This document shows positions 27,293 through 37,000 of a DNA stretch of 64,000 bases, in pieces. The translations under genes and the position numbers were made by a program. The stretch comes from Larkinella sp051857545 (GTDB lineage Bacteria > Bacteroidota > Bacteroidia > Cytophagales > Spirosomataceae): positions 124,001-188,000 of the forward strand of contig NZ_JBPZHB010000003.1 in NCBI RefSeq assembly GCF_051857545.1, given 5' to 3'. The stretch's first letter is position 1. Every line of letters starts with the position of its first letter. A model generated the notes under the pieces. The model was given only the letters and a program-made list of their open reading frames with translations, searched no databases and had not been told where the DNA came from.

Positions 27293-28534
27293 ATGAATTA
27301 CCGTTCCCGGGTACTCTCGTTTTTATTCGCGCTTTCCACCATTACCTACATCGACCGAACCTGCATCTCGCTGGTCGCATCGGACATCAAAAGTGACTTA
27401 AAAATTGGGAACGATCAGTGGGGCTGGATCCTGAGTGCCTTCGCGCTTTCCTACGCACTCTTTGAGCTGCCAACCGGTGCCCTCGGCGACCGGCTGGGAC
27501 CCCGGCGGGTGTTGACGCGGGTGGTGGGCTGGTGGTCGGTTTTCACGGCGCTCACCGGCACCGCCACGAGCTGGCTTTATCTGGTCATCGTGCGGTTTCT
27601 GTTCGGTGCGGGCGAAGCCGGGGCTTATCCCAATGCCTCCATTGTGGTTTCCCGCTGGTTTCCGCGGCAGGAAACCGGTCGGGCGCAGGCCTATATCTGG
27701 GCCGCTGGTCGCGTGGGCGGAATGCTGGCCCCCTGGATCGTGGTGCCGGTGGCCACGCACTTCGGCTGGCGCGCTTCGTTCTACGCGATGGGCTTGCTGG
27801 GCGTGGTCTGGGCGGTTTGCTGGTACATCTGGTTTCGCGATTTCCCGAACGAAAAGCGGAACATCACCACCGACGAACTCACTCACATCGAAGAAAACCG
27901 CCGGTTTCGGGTTTCCAGTCATCACATTCCCTGGCGGGCGGTTTTGCGGAGCCAGAACATGTGGGCCATTATGCTCATGTTCCATTTTTACATGTATGGG
28001 GCCTATTTTTTCACCGGCTGGCTGCCGACCTACCTCAAGGAAGGGCGGCATTTCGATAAAGAACACATGCAGCTTTTTTCGACCCTGCCCTTTTTCCTGG
28101 GTGCCATCGGCTGCTTCACGGGCGGTTATTTGAGCGATTGGTTATCGAAACGCTACGGGTTAAAAGTCGGTCGGCGGGTGGTGGGCATCGTGGGACTGGG
28201 GCTTTCGGCGGTGATGATCCTGCTGTCGGCACTGACCAAAGACAATCAAACGGCCGCGATTTTTCTGTCGATGGGCATGGGTTTCAAGGACTTGACATTG
28301 CCGGTTTCGTTTGCGGTTTGCAACGATGTGGGCCGGAGTCAGTCGGGCATGGTGTCGGGTGCCATGAACACCGTCGGGCAGTTGGGGGCGGTTTTTCTGG
28401 GCGTGTTGTTCGGCTACATCGTCAACCTCACCGGCGATTTCAACCTACCGCTGTTCCTGATTGCGTTTCTGCTGCTGTGCAGTTGCCTGCTCTGGTTGCG
28501 GATCGACCCGACGGAGGAGGTGGTGTTAGCGTAA
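27293..28534 (+). CDS. MFS transporter, ACS (hexuronate/organic-anion) family
   Basis: The protein is 413 residues with about 12 transmembrane helices. The TITYIDRTCISLVA opening, LGDRLGPRRVL (loop 2-3 motif) and FLFGAGEAGAYPNASIVVSRWFP are hallmarks of the anion:cation symporter branch that includes ExuT, GudP and related uptake systems. The start is the ATG at 27293; an upstream TTG is possible but would add non-membrane residues. Together with the KdgF-like cupin it suggests uronate uptake. It ends 180 bp before a strong palindromic terminator shared with the convergent T9SS gene. Confidence 0.88.
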   Translation: MNYRSRVLSFLFALSTITYIDRTCISLVASDIKSDLKIGNDQWGWILSAFALSYALFELPTGALGDRLGPRRVLTRVVGWWSVFTALTGTATSWLYLVIVRFLFGAGEAGAYPNASIVVSRWFPRQETGRAQAYIWAAGRVGGMLAPWIVVPVATHFGWRASFYAMGLLGVVWAVCWYIWFRDFPNEKRNITTDELTHIEENRRFRVSSHHIPWRAVLRSQNMWAIMLMFHFYMYGAYFFTGWLPTYLKEGRHFDKEHMQLFSTLPFFLGAIGCFTGGYLSDWLSKRYGLKVGRRVVGIVGLGLSAVMILLSALTKDNQTAAIFLSMGMGFKDLTLPVSFAVCNDVGRSQSGMVSGAMNTVGQLGAVFLGVLFGYIVNLTGDFNLPLFLIAFLLLCSCLLWLRIDPTEEVVLA

Positions 28535-28704
28535 CCCTGACAGCGGCTGCAAGCCCTGTCAGCGGTTGAGACTGGAGCAATTGTATAATTGAGAGAACAA
28601 AAGTCAAAAATCGCCCAAATCGAACAATTACCGCATAAAGCGATACGGAAAAGGCACTTGGCCGCGTCCGTAAACTCCTTCTCCAGCCGTTCCAGTACCT
28701 TCAG

Positions 28705-28750
28705 GCCAAGGTTGGGTAGCACTCCAGACAGAGTGCTACCCAACCTTGGC
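28705..28750. terminator. Bidirectional hairpin between MFS and T9SS copy A genes
   Basis: The arms GCCAAGGTTGGGTAGCACTC (28705-28724) and 28731-28750 are perfect over 20 bp around a 6-nt loop. It abuts the stop of the minus-strand T9SS gene (28753). There is no strong T-run, so termination is inferred from the stem and the convergent setting. Confidence 0.75.
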
Positions 28751-28752
28751 TC

Positions 28753-31700
28753 TTACTTTCCTTTCAAAATCTTTACGGTTTGTTGCTGGGTTGGCGTACT
28801 GACCCGCAGCAACAGCATTCCCGGTGCCTGATGGAAAACCGGGAGCCTGTGGTGTTCAACCCGACTTGCTTGTTTTACCTGCTGCTCACTGACCAGATGC
28901 CCATTGACGTCCGTCAACTGCACGTGCAGTGGTTTTCCTTCGGCTCCCCGGATTTCTACCTCGACCTGATTCGAAACCGGGTTGCCTAATACCGTCACCT
29001 GTAAGTCAGAAGTAGATTCGGCTGACAACCGGGTTGGGGCATTACACTGGTATTCCTTCGGTGACCCTTTCAAAACGAACGTAGAACCCAGCACCCGCGC
29101 CAGTACTTTTGTGCCGTTGGTGACGCTGCCCGGTGGCGTGAAATTATACGCATGAGCCCCATTGCCTTTTCCGGCCTCTTTCAGATCGACCCGGTAAATA
29201 TTAGCCAGCGTACTGCCCAAAGGCGTGATGGTTCCCGGACTGGGTTCGAGGTAAAATTCGACCGTGACCGGGGTATTGGGTTTGTTGCGGTCCCAGACCC
29301 AACCGCGAATTCCTCCGCAATCGAGTTTGTCCAGATAGCCTTCGAAACTGCCCGTGACAACGGTTTCGGCCGGATTGACGGTCAGGTTGAAACTCACGCT
29401 GTTCATCGCTCCTTTCTCATCGGTCGCCGAGTAGGTCAGCGCAAAGCTTCCCGCGATCTCGGTTTTTCCGCTCATCTGCCGGGTACTGCTGGTAAAGGTA
29501 AGGCCAGCAGGCATGCCCGCCAGCGCGTAGCTCAGGGTACTGTTTTCCGGATCGGTGAAAACGGGTAAGGTCGTGGTAAAAGCCACCCCTTGCTGGATGG
29601 TCAATGGCGTCATCGTGGGGGCGACGGGCGGTTTGTTCGGTGGGGGCGGTGGGGTGCCGTTCTGGCAGCGGATGGTTTTCGGGCCGTCCTTGAGGGTAAA
29701 ACCGCTACCGGCCACATTGGCGGAGAGCGTATGTACTTCGCCATCTTTCAGCTCATCCGGGATATTCCACCGAAAGGCATGAATCCCATTGCCCTTGCCG
29801 CCATCTTTCAAATCCTGCCGAAACTCGTTGGCCAGAATAGTCCCCTTGCTTTCGGAATCCACCAGAATCTCGACCAAAATGGCGGTATTGGGTTTGTTGC
29901 GATCCCAGGCCCAGCCCCGGAAGCTGGTGCAATCTCCTCCGTAGATGAACCCATCGAAAGAACCGGTGACGGTCGGCGCGGTGACCACCAAGGTGGCACT
30001 GGCGGGATCACTGACACAACCGTTGACGGTACAGGTCGCCTGGTAGACGAAGGTTCCGGGGTTCGTTGTCAGCACGGCAATATCCCCGGTTCCCGACGAG
30101 CCGCCCGGTCCGGTCCAGTTGAGGATTCCGGCACAATTGCTGGCGGCAAGAATGATCGTTGGTGCTCCCTGCGTGACCGTCGTGCTGGTCAGGTTAGGGG
30201 GCGCAGGAGCCGCATCGCCGGTTACGGTGACACTGCTGGTGGCGGTGCAGCCCGAGCTGAGATTGGTGACCGACACCGTAAATGCCTTGGGGCCACTGGT
30301 GAGGAGGGTAGCACTCACGGGGTTGGTCGTGGTACTGCTCAGGGTGGCTCCGGCCGGGGCAGCCCAGCCATAACTCAGACTACTGCCGCCCGTTACCGTT
30401 GCCGACAGACTGACCGCTTGCCCGATGGTAACGCTGGCGGAAGAAGCCAGGGTTGACACGGTGATGCGAGCCGCCGGTTCGTCCTGAAACTCGTAAGCCC
30501 CGATATCGACCCGGTTTCCGTAGATACGGGCATTCCCGGCCAGATCCGTCTGGGGCAGGGCGGTGACACTGTAGGGCCCGGCGACCGCCGTGGCACTGGC
30601 CGGATCACCGGCATTGATGGCCGCGGAACAGTTGGTGAGTTGGAGGTTATCCGGACTGACAAAGGGCGAGGTAGTGGTGGTGAGGTTGTTGGAGCCGGTG
30701 TAATCCGTTGCCTCAGGTTCGAACAGGCAATAACTGGCCGTTATTTTAGGACCAAAGATAGCACGTAGCGAACTTCCGCCATTGTTCCAGAAGATGCAAT
30801 TGACAAGACTGAAATTACTGGAACTTCTACTCAGAATACCTCCTCCCAAATTGGTGGCGGTATTTAACGTAAAGCTACAATTGGTTAGCAGTGGATTACC
30901 CTCCCCGGAAGTATACATTCCCCCTCCCTCCTGTGCTGTATTTGACGTAAAACGACAATTGACCAGGACAGGACTGACCCCAAGATTATACACTCCCCCC
31001 CCATTAGCAACGGCAGAATTCGACGTGAAGCTACACTGGGTCAAACTGGGACTGCTGCGGGTAAGATTATACACTCCCCCTCCCCTATTGGCAGAATTTG
31101 ACGTAAAGCTACAGTTGGTCAGGCTGGGACTGCTGGAGGCAAAATTATGCACTCCTCCTCCCTGATCGGCAGAATTTGACGTAAAGCTACAGTTGGTCAG
31201 AATGGGGCTGGAAATATAATTGTACATCCCCCCGCCATTAGTTTCTGTGGTATTTGAATTAAAACTACAGTTGGTCAGGACGGGACTGGCGTCGGTATTA
31301 TTATACATCCCCCCCCCATAGAGATTAGCGGAATTTGACGTAAAGCTACAGTTAGTCAGGCTGGGACTGGAATTACTATTATACATCCCCCCAGCACTAT
31401 TTGCGGAATTTGACGTAAAGTTACAGTTGATCAGACTGGGATTGGAATTAAACGCATTATACATTCCCCCCCCAATCCTATTTGCGGAATTTGACGTAAA
31501 GCTACAGTTGGTCAGACTGGGACTGGAATTGACATTATACATTCCCCCACCGTTATTCCTAGGATCGCTTGTATCACCATAGTTGGCATTTGCGCCCGTA
31601 ATGACAAATCCGTCCAGAATGGCCGTACTGGTGAGGGATCCGTTAGCAATGACGTGGTAACTGTTGTCGACCGGGTCGCCCACCGTCCCAATGTCACCAC

Positions 31701-32097
31701 TCAGGGTGGTGCTGGAAGGGGTGGTCAGGTTGAGGGCGGGCCGCTCGCTGCGATTGGCTTCGGTTCCTACAAAACCGCCGTAAATGGCCACGTTGTTCTT
31801 CATGCTGAAGCTAATGTCGCGGTCGGTTCCGGTGGTGGGTTTGTAGGTTCCCCCGGCTACCCACACCTCTCCGCCCGAAAATTGGATCGAATTTATCGCC
31901 CCCTGCAAATCAGACGTGGCGGTGGCCCAACTGGTGGCCGTCGCCGGATTACCGTTGGTGCCGGTCGTCGATACAAACCGGGTGGTCTGGGCGGAAACGA
32001 CCAGTGAAAAACCGAGCAGGCATCCCAGCAATAAAAACCGGGTACGCAATGCTGCAACGGCATGGGTCGGGAATAGGGAAGTAAAACGTTTCTTCAT
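28753..32097 (-). CDS. T9SS-exported beta-helix surface protein, block copy A
   Basis: The protein is 1114 residues. A long signal peptide ends near VSAQTT. Residues ~35-450 form a parallel beta-helix of 22-24-residue repeats of the type SPSLTNCSFTSNSANRGGG, like chlamydial Pmp and choice-of-anchor repeats, closed by LPQTDLAGNARIYGNRVDIG. Then come an Ig-like domain (~490-600), another Ig-like stretch, a module rich in GWAWDRNKPN, a putative Ig domain (He_PIG type, TIQQGVAF), a second GWVWDRNKPN module and a C-terminal T9SS sorting domain (VLGNPVSNQVEVEI ... QTVKILKGK). It is likely a cell-surface adhesin or glycan-binding protein. It is downstream of a cupin gene on the same strand. G-runs of 8-9 occur in the repeat region. 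Confidence 0.85.
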   Translation of the reverse strand: MKKRFTSLFPTHAVAALRTRFLLLGCLLGFSLVVSAQTTRFVSTTGTNGNPATATSWATATSDLQGAINSIQFSGGEVWVAGGTYKPTTGTDRDISFSMKNNVAIYGGFVGTEANRSERPALNLTTPSSTTLSGDIGTVGDPVDNSYHVIANGSLTSTAILDGFVITGANANYGDTSDPRNNGGGMYNVNSSPSLTNCSFTSNSANRIGGGMYNAFNSNPSLINCNFTSNSANSAGGMYNSNSSPSLTNCSFTSNSANLYGGGMYNNTDASPVLTNCSFNSNTTETNGGGMYNYISSPILTNCSFTSNSADQGGGVHNFASSSPSLTNCSFTSNSANRGGGVYNLTRSSPSLTQCSFTSNSAVANGGGVYNLGVSPVLVNCRFTSNTAQEGGGMYTSGEGNPLLTNCSFTLNTATNLGGGILSRSSSNFSLVNCIFWNNGGSSLRAIFGPKITASYCLFEPEATDYTGSNNLTTTTSPFVSPDNLQLTNCSAAINAGDPASATAVAGPYSVTALPQTDLAGNARIYGNRVDIGAYEFQDEPAARITVSTLASSASVTIGQAVSLSATVTGGSSLSYGWAAPAGATLSSTTTNPVSATLLTSGPKAFTVSVTNLSSGCTATSSVTVTGDAAPAPPNLTSTTVTQGAPTIILAASNCAGILNWTGPGGSSGTGDIAVLTTNPGTFVYQATCTVNGCVSDPASATLVVTAPTVTGSFDGFIYGGDCTSFRGWAWDRNKPNTAILVEILVDSESKGTILANEFRQDLKDGGKGNGIHAFRWNIPDELKDGEVHTLSANVAGSGFTLKDGPKTIRCQNGTPPPPPNKPPVAPTMTPLTIQQGVAFTTTLPVFTDPENSTLSYALAGMPAGLTFTSSTRQMSGKTEIAGSFALTYSATDEKGAMNSVSFNLTVNPAETVVTGSFEGYLDKLDCGGIRGWVWDRNKPNTPVTVEFYLEPSPGTITPLGSTLANIYRVDLKEAGKGNGAHAYNFTPPGSVTNGTKVLARVLGSTFVLKGSPKEYQCNAPTRLSAESTSDLQVTVLGNPVSNQVEVEIRGAEGKPLHVQLTDVNGHLVSEQQVKQASRVEHHRLPVFHQAPGMLLLRVSTPTQQQTVKILKGK

Positions 32098-32177
32098 CGT
32101 ACACGAATAGATTAAGGAAGAAAAAATGAATACCGCCGGAGCATCGGCTGATGCATGGTAGCGGTTTTTGCAGGTTG

Positions 32178-32723
32178 TTAATCAGGCAACTTGTAGCCGA
32201 GCGTGCTGCCCACAAAGGCCAGAAACCGCAAGAGTCCGTGGGGTGGATTTGCCGACTTGATTTCTTTTTCGTGGTCGACGAAAAGCATCGAAATCCGAAT
32301 CAGGGAACCGAAGTTCTTCGGCGGCAGTGTCAGTTTTCCACTGGTAATCATCGTGTGCATCCGTCGGAATAACCGCTCAAAACCGAGGGCGGGCTTGTGG
32401 ATATTGACGAGCCGAACCTCTTCGGCGTGTGAATTTTTGAGCGTATGCGGCACACCCGCCGGAACGGTGGCGGTTTCGCCCGGTTTGACCAGCCGCCACT
32501 GTCCGTCGATCCACACATCCAGCGTGCCTTCCAGCACCTGATAGCTTTCCTCGGCCTGGGGGTGAATGTGCTGCGGAGGTCCCTCAAAACCGGGCACCAG
32601 CACATTGATGGTTTCAAAAAAAGCACCGTTGGTATCTTTGGTGTCTTTGGTAATCTGCCACCACATCCCGGCGGCTGCAAAATCCAGAATTCGGTTCGAA
32701 TCGGTCTTGTTTAACTCATTCAT
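32178..32723 (-). CDS. Cupin-domain protein, block copy A
   Basis: The protein is 181 residues. The cupin metal motif is PPQHIHPQAEESYQVLEG (His, His, Glu), and the second motif is PAGVPHTLKNS. There is no signal peptide. The C-terminal third (ALGFERLFRRMHTMITSGK and on) forms a helical tail. It is nearly identical to the cupin at 44068-44613, including length, and differs at scattered positions. The start is the ATG at 32723 (MNELNK), matching the paralogue; a GTG two codons upstream is less likely. The T9SS gene starts 80 nt downstream, so both probably share the promoter at 32824-32831. The substrate is unknown. Confidence 0.82.
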   Translation of the reverse strand: MNELNKTDSNRILDFAAAGMWWQITKDTKDTNGAFFETINVLVPGFEGPPQHIHPQAEESYQVLEGTLDVWIDGQWRLVKPGETATVPAGVPHTLKNSHAEEVRLVNIHKPALGFERLFRRMHTMITSGKLTLPPKNFGSLIRISMLFVDHEKEIKSANPPHGLLRFLAFVGSTLGYKLPD

Positions 32724-32823
32724 GGTCACAGGTTTTTTACTTGTAAAAGCGCGTCAGGAACCCGTAATCGCCCAAAAACGGACGTCTTCAAGCGACCCGG
32801 TTTTTGGGCGCTGGTTATCGATA

Positions 32824-32884
32824 CAAGGATACGGAAGGGAGGTGTGTAGGGAGGTGGACTATTGTCCGAAAAGGTGGACTATTG
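32824..32884 (-). promoter_or_regulatory. Candidate HTCS operator and promoter, block copy A
   Basis: Two copies of GGTGGACTATTG (32853-32884, plus-strand reading), separated so that the repeat period is 20 bp, lie upstream of a minus-strand TATCCTTG box (32824-32831). The same arrangement occurs before the cupin/T9SS genes of copies B and C. Direct repeats two helical turns apart fit binding by AraC-type domains. The -7 box differs from TAnnTTTG at one base. Confidence 0.6.
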
Positions 32885-32885
32885 C

Positions 32886-33072
32886 TTAATTGGGGGCGGA
32901 AAGGCGAAAGTTGGCGGGCGAAATGCCGAATTCGTTGGAGAATACCCGGCTGAAGTACTTGGGGTCTTCAAACCCGACGGCGTAAGCGACTTCCGAAATA
33001 TTCAGATCCGAAGCCGCCAGCAGTTCTTTGGCTTTGCCCAGCCGAAGCACCCGAATATACCGGGTCGTAGAA
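32886..33072 (-). pseudogene. C-terminal remnant of a hybrid two-component regulator, block copy A
   Basis: About 61 codons in frame encode the last part of an AraC-type DNA-binding domain (TRYIRVLRLGKAKELLAASD ... FEDPKYFSRVFSNEFGISP). They are nearly identical to the end of the regulator at 44763-48938. Homology stops abruptly near 33070 and everything upstream of the C-terminal end is missing. It is a leftover from block duplication, too short to act as a regulator. Confidence 0.85.
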
Positions 33073-33151
33073 CCATGCGTAGATTACCCACTGACGGAAT
33101 CGAGGGACCATGACAAGCCGTTGGCTGGTCGACCGGCTTCATTCGTTTCAG

Positions 33152-33685
33152 TTAGGTAACGTTGATAAAAGTGTGTTTTCGGTACCGCAGTGTCCATGCC
33201 CAGCCAGCCAGCGTTGCGGCATAAAACGGATAAGCAAAGAAGGGCAAGGGTTGAGTCAATGCGGTAATCGCATGTCCGGTAAATATGAGGAAGGCAACGA
33301 TCACAAATAGCAAGGCGGAGATTATACCGGTGCCTCGTACAAACCAGGGAAATACGCGTTGAGAACTGATCACCGCGATGGATAAAGCCCACAAGCAGGT
33401 CCCCGTTCCAAACGCAGGAATACTTTCAGTTAAAGCCCCGGCGCAACTGAAAAAGATAATACTTTCTGCAATGGCAAATATGAGAAACCCTGCAGCAACG
33501 ATATCATTTCCTTTTCTAAAAAAGTAGAGCGTTAGTAAGGCGGCAGCCAAAATAAGCCCGGAACTATCAATCGCCCACAGCACATTTCGGACTACATCCG
33601 ATGGCACGAAAGCTCCAATCATTCCTAATATACAACCCGTTAAAAGTCCCGTGGCTGCTATCGTGAGAATAGGTTCATGTTTCAT
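33152..33685 (-). CDS. Small polytopic membrane protein, unknown function
   Basis: The protein is 177 residues with about six hydrophobic segments (for example LLTGCILGMIGAF, LILAAALLTLYFF, FLIFAIAESIIFF). No enzymatic motif was recognised. It sits between the copy A regulator remnant and the copy B block. The ATG at 33685 is a plausible start, as the first helix follows directly. Its codon use and lower GC differ somewhat from its neighbours, which fits a later insertion at the block edge, but this is weak evidence. Confidence 0.6.
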   Translation of the reverse strand: MKHEPILTIAATGLLTGCILGMIGAFVPSDVVRNVLWAIDSSGLILAAALLTLYFFRKGNDIVAAGFLIFAIAESIIFFSCAGALTESIPAFGTGTCLWALSIAVISSQRVFPWFVRGTGIISALLFVIVAFLIFTGHAITALTQPLPFFAYPFYAATLAGWAWTLRYRKHTFINVT

Positions 33686-34021
33686 AATTAGATTTGAGTT
33701 AGACGGTTGATCACCACCAGTGTTGAGGATCTGGTGAAGGTTTCACTATAAGAGCCAAATTTCTCATGTACTGTGAGAAGAAATAAAAGATTCAAAAAGG
33801 TATCAAATTTTGGTCGGGCAAGACCACTCACCGGAATTGCAAAAAAGCAATTTCATAAAACCACATTGCTTAGAAAGATTCGGTTTGGATGGGAAATGAA
33901 AACCGGTATCCTCTACCACTTTTTGAGGGGGTTAAAAGTTTCAATCAGGGCCTTTTAACCCCTCAAAAAGAAAATGGCAGTTCGACCAACGAAAGGCTTC
34001 GGAATACCTTTCGTACCTGCC
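33686..34021. other. Gene-free stretch with two hairpins before T9SS copy B
   Basis: These 336 bp are AT-rich without a credible gene. A stem of 33919-33938 with 33952-33970 (about 19 bp, one bulge) lies about 50 nt past the T9SS copy B stop and is probably a terminator. A shorter stem CGAAAGG/CCTTTCG (about 33991-34014) directly follows the stop on the same strand. Confidence 0.6.
33919..33970 (-). terminator. Hairpin downstream of T9SS copy B
   Basis: The arms CTTTTTGAGGGGGTTAAAAG (33919-33938) and 33952-33970 pair with one bulged G around a 13-nt loop. The ends are A/T-rich on both sides, so the element could terminate transcription in either direction. Confidence 0.65.
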
Positions 34022-37000
34022 TTACTTTCCTTTCAAAATCCGGGCGGTTTTCTGTTGTGTCGGCGTACTGACCCGCAACAGAAGCACGCCCGGTGCCTGA
34101 TGGAAAACCAGGAGCCGGTGGTGTTCGACGGTAGCCGCCTGCGGTACCCGCTGCTCACTGACCAGATGCCCATTGATGTCTGTCAATTGCACGTGCAGCG
34201 GTTTTCCTTCGGCTCCCCGGATTTCTACCTCAACCTGATTCGAAACCGGGTTGCCCAATACCATTACCTCAAGCGCGGTCGTGGATTCGGCTGACAACCG
34301 GGTTGGGGCATTACACTGGTATTCCTTCGGTGACCCTTTCAAGATAAACGTAGAACCCAGCACCCGCGCCAGCACCCTGGTGCCGTTGGTGACGCTGCCC
34401 GGTGGCGTGAAATTATACGCATGAGCCCCATTGCCTTTTCCGGCCTCTTTCAGATCGACCCGGTAAATATTGGCCAGCGTACTGCCCAAAGGCGTGATGG
34501 TTCCCGGACTGGGTTCGAGGTAAAACTCGACGGTGATCGGCGTGTTGGGTTTGTTGCGGTCCCAGACCCAGCCGCGAATGCCTCCGCAATCGAGTTTGTC
34601 CAGATAGCCTTCGAAACTGCCCGTGACAACGGTTTCGGCCGGATTGACGGTCAGGTTGAAACTTACACTGTTGGTTGCTCCTTTATCATCGGTCGCCGAG
34701 TAAGTCAGCGCGAAGCTTCCTGCGATCTCGGTTTTTCCGCTCATCTGCCGGGTACCACTGGTGAAGGTCAGCCCACCGGGCAGGCCCGCCAGCGCATAGC
34801 TCAGGATACCATTTTCTGGATCGGTGAAAACGGGTAAGGTCGTGGTAAAATTCACCCCTTGCTGGATGGTCAATGGCGTCATTGCGGGGGCGACGGGCGG
34901 CTTGTTGGGTGGGGGCGGAGGGGTGCCGTTCTGGCAGCGGATGGTTTTCGGTCCGTCTTTGAGGGTGAAACCGCTACCCGCCACAACGGCTGAGAGCGTA
35001 TGTACTTCACCATCTTTCAGATCATCCGGAATGACCCACCGAAAGGCATGAATCCCATTGCCTTTTCCGCCATCTTTCAAATCCTGCCGAAACTCGTTGG
35101 CCAGAATAGTCCCCTTGCTTTCGGAATCCACCAGAATCTCGACCAAAATGGCGGTATTGGATTTATTACGATCCCAGGCCCAGCCCCGGAAACTTGAGCA
35201 GTCGGCGCCGTAGATAAACCCGTCAAAAGAACCGGTGACGGTCGGAGCGGTGACCACCACGGTGGCACTGGCGGGATCACTGACACAACCACCGACGGTA
35301 CAAGTGGCCTGATAGACGAATATGCCGGTGTTTGTGGTCAGCACGGCAATAGCTCCGGTTCCCGACGCACCGCCCGGGCCGTTCCAGGTGAGGGTTCCGG
35401 CACAATTGCTGGCGGTCAGGTTGACCGTTGGCGCTCCCTGGGTGACAGTCGTGCTGGTCAGGTTGGGGGGCGCAGGAGTACCGCTATCATTGCCCGAAAC
35501 CGTTATACCGGCCACAGCCGAACAACTCCCGCCCGCCGTGACGGTGACCGAGTACGGTCCGGCAACACTGACAGTTCGGATGGCGTTGGTGGAGTTGTCG
35601 TCCCAGCGATACGAACTTCCCCCGCTGGCGGTTAGACTGACGGTCGGACTGGCACAGGTCAGCGTCGCGCTCGATGGCGTAATCACCGCTGTGGGAGCCA
35701 CACTGCCGGTTACGGTGACACTGCTGGTGGCGGTGCAGCCCGAGCTGAGGTCGGTGACCGTCACCGTAAAGGCTTTGGGGCCGGTGGTGAGCAGGGTGGC
35801 ACTCACGGGGTTGGTCGAAGTGCTGCTCAGGCTGGCGCCGGCCGGGGCGGCCCAGCCATAACTCAGATTACTGCCGCCCTCTACCGTTGCCGACAGACTA
35901 ACCGATTGCCCGACACAAACGCTGGCGGAAGAAGCCAGGGTTGATATGCTCATCCCCCCCGGTTCTTGCTGAAGCTCGTAAGCGCCTATGTCGACCTGGT
36001 TTCCGAAGATGCGGGGATTGCCCGCCATATCCGTCTGGGGCAGGGCCGTGACACTGTAAGGCCCGGCGACCGCCGTGGCACTGGCCGGATCACCGGCATT
36101 GACGGCCACCGAACAGGTCGTGAGTTGCAGGTTATCCGAACTGACAAAGGGCGAAGTGGTGGTGGTCAGGATGTTGGAGCCGGTGTAATCCGTTACCGAA
36201 GGTTCGAACAGGCAATAATGGGCTGTTGTCGTCGCACCATAACTACTAATTAGCGTATTAGTTCCGCCATTGTTCCAGAAGATGCAATTGATGAGACTGG
36301 GATTGCCGGAGTTTTCACTATACATTCCCCCTCCCTGATTGGTGGCGGTATTTGATGCAAAAGTACAGTTGGTCAGGCTGGGACTGGAATTATTATTATT
36401 AATTCCCCCACCATACGTTGCGCTATTTGAATTAAAACGACAATTGGTCAGGATGGGACTGGAACTGTCATTATTTATCCCTCCCCCTGCCTCATTGGCG
36501 GTATTTGACGTAAAGCTACAGTTGGTCAGGATGGGGCTGGAGTCGGTATTATTATACATCCCCCCACCATAGGTAATAGCGATATTTGACGTAAAACTAC
36601 AGCTGGTCAGGCTGGGGCTGGAAATATAATTATACATCCCCCCGCCATTATTTCCTGCGGTATTTGAATTAAAACTACAGTTGGCCAGGACGGGACTGGC
36701 GTCGATATTATTATACATCCCCCCTCCAAAGGAACTAGCGGAATTTGACGTAAAAAGACAGTTAGTCAGGCTGGGACTGGAAGCAACATTATACATCCCT
36801 CCGCCATAATCGGTGGCATTCGACGTAAAGCTGCAGTTGGTCAGGCTGGGATTGGAACTATCATTATACATTCCTCCCCCATTACTAATAGCGGTATTTG
36901 CTATAAAAAGACAGTTGATCAGGCTGGGACTGGAATTGGCATTCGCCATTCCCCCCCCAGAATTCCTGGGATCGTTCGTGTCGTCAAAGTTGGCATTGCC

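Noticed and set aside
30780..31560. Regularly spaced near-identical repeats that could suggest a CRISPR array
   Set aside because: The repeats are coding (22-24-residue beta-helix units) with variable spacing and no cas genes nearby.
32886..33072. Small AraC-type regulator gene
   Set aside because: Only the last helix-turn-helix half remains and there is no start codon context; it is a stub of the hybrid regulator.
33152..33685. Insertion sequence or phage protein as the cause of the copy A regulator truncation
   Set aside because: The gene found at the breakpoint is an ordinary small membrane protein; no terminal inverted repeats or transposase motifs are visible.
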